A stretch of 5,536 nucleotides of DNA. Origin: Thermomicrobiales bacterium. Lineage in GTDB: Bacteria > Chloroflexota > Chloroflexia > Thermomicrobiales > UBA6265. The position numbers and the translations under genes were made by a program. Numbering within the stretch: position 1 is the first letter of the stretch; each line of letters begins with the position of its first letter. This document shows, in pieces, positions 5,447-5,536 of the stretch. The stretch lies in contig JAUJLY010000233.1 in the NCBI GenBank assembly GCA_030447145.1, forward strand, positions 1-5,536, in the 5' to 3' direction. The notes under the pieces were generated by a model that was not told where the DNA came from, ran no database searches, and was given only the letters and a program-made list of their open reading frames with translations.

Positions 5447-5536
5447 TCAGGTTCCCCTGATGGGCATGCCGTTCGCCTGTTCGCTCTTTACAAACCGGCT
5501 CAGCGACTTGCCGACCTCAATCAGGAGGTCGTCGAT
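5447..5536 (-). CDS. C-terminal 29 residues of an unidentified protein (partial)
   Basis: On the minus strand one frame is open from the window edge to TGA at 5447-5449. It ends with a soluble-looking, mixed charged tail (DDLLIEVGKSLSRF, finishing GMPIRGT). The other two minus frames stop within 18 nt of the edge. Codons end mostly in G or C, but the overlapping + frame (ATG 5415 onward) shares the same third positions, so this does not settle the strand. The minus reading is preferred because the + ATG has no ribosome binding site and its product is less protein-like. The stop overlaps a small TCAGG/CCTGA stem with a GGAA loop. I do not recognise the family. Confidence 0.45.
   Translation of the reverse strand: MDDLLIEVGKSLSRFVKSEQANGMPIRGT

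Noticed and set aside
5415..5536. A divergent + strand gene starting at ATG 5415
   Set aside because: No ribosome binding site precedes it. It shares third positions with the preferred minus-strand frame, so codon bias cannot support it, and the peptide has no recognisable motif. It is not fully excluded.

Overview
The window looks like chromosomal DNA from a GC-rich bacterium. Codons in the real genes end mostly in G or C, and several start regions have weak or GTG/TTG starts. The style resembles Chloroflexota, perhaps the Thermomicrobiales/Sphaerobacter side: a DppB/DppC-type permease pair, a cysteine-free Mrp ATPase, and a secreted acidic protein built of PsbP-like domains. That placement is inference from style only. 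I see no RNA gene, insertion sequence, CRISPR array or phage gene.

Layout. Bases 1-30 are a perfect 14-bp inverted repeat with a 2-nt centre, just before the first permease. Next come two + strand genes for the inner-membrane permeases of a peptide/nickel-type ABC importer (64-1086, DppB-like; 1191-2207, DppC-like), separated by a 104-nt gap that holds another hairpin. Neither the substrate-binding protein nor the ATPases of this importer are in the window. The hairpin at 1-30 sits where a binding-protein gene would normally end, so that gene may lie just upstream. Bases 2208-2404 are a gene-free convergent spacer with several small inverted repeats.

The rest reads on the minus strand. An Mrp/ApbC-type P-loop ATPase (about 2405-3508) with an N-terminal MIP18 domain contains no cysteine at all, so it lacks the CxxC of Fe-S carrier members. 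Upstream of it is a large secreted protein gene (3684-5323) that a single-base frameshift near 4706 splits into two open frames. Joined, it would encode about 546 residues: a Sec signal peptide, then three PsbP/DUF1795-like domains separated by acidic linkers. A strong inverted repeat (5373-5400) lies between this gene and the next gene upstream, of which only the last 29 codons are visible (5447-5536).

The importer genes and the minus-strand genes are convergent and share no evident pathway. The most informative points are the frameshifted three-domain secreted protein, the cysteine-less Mrp, and the stem-loops placed between genes. I did not find convincing evidence of a wholly new system.
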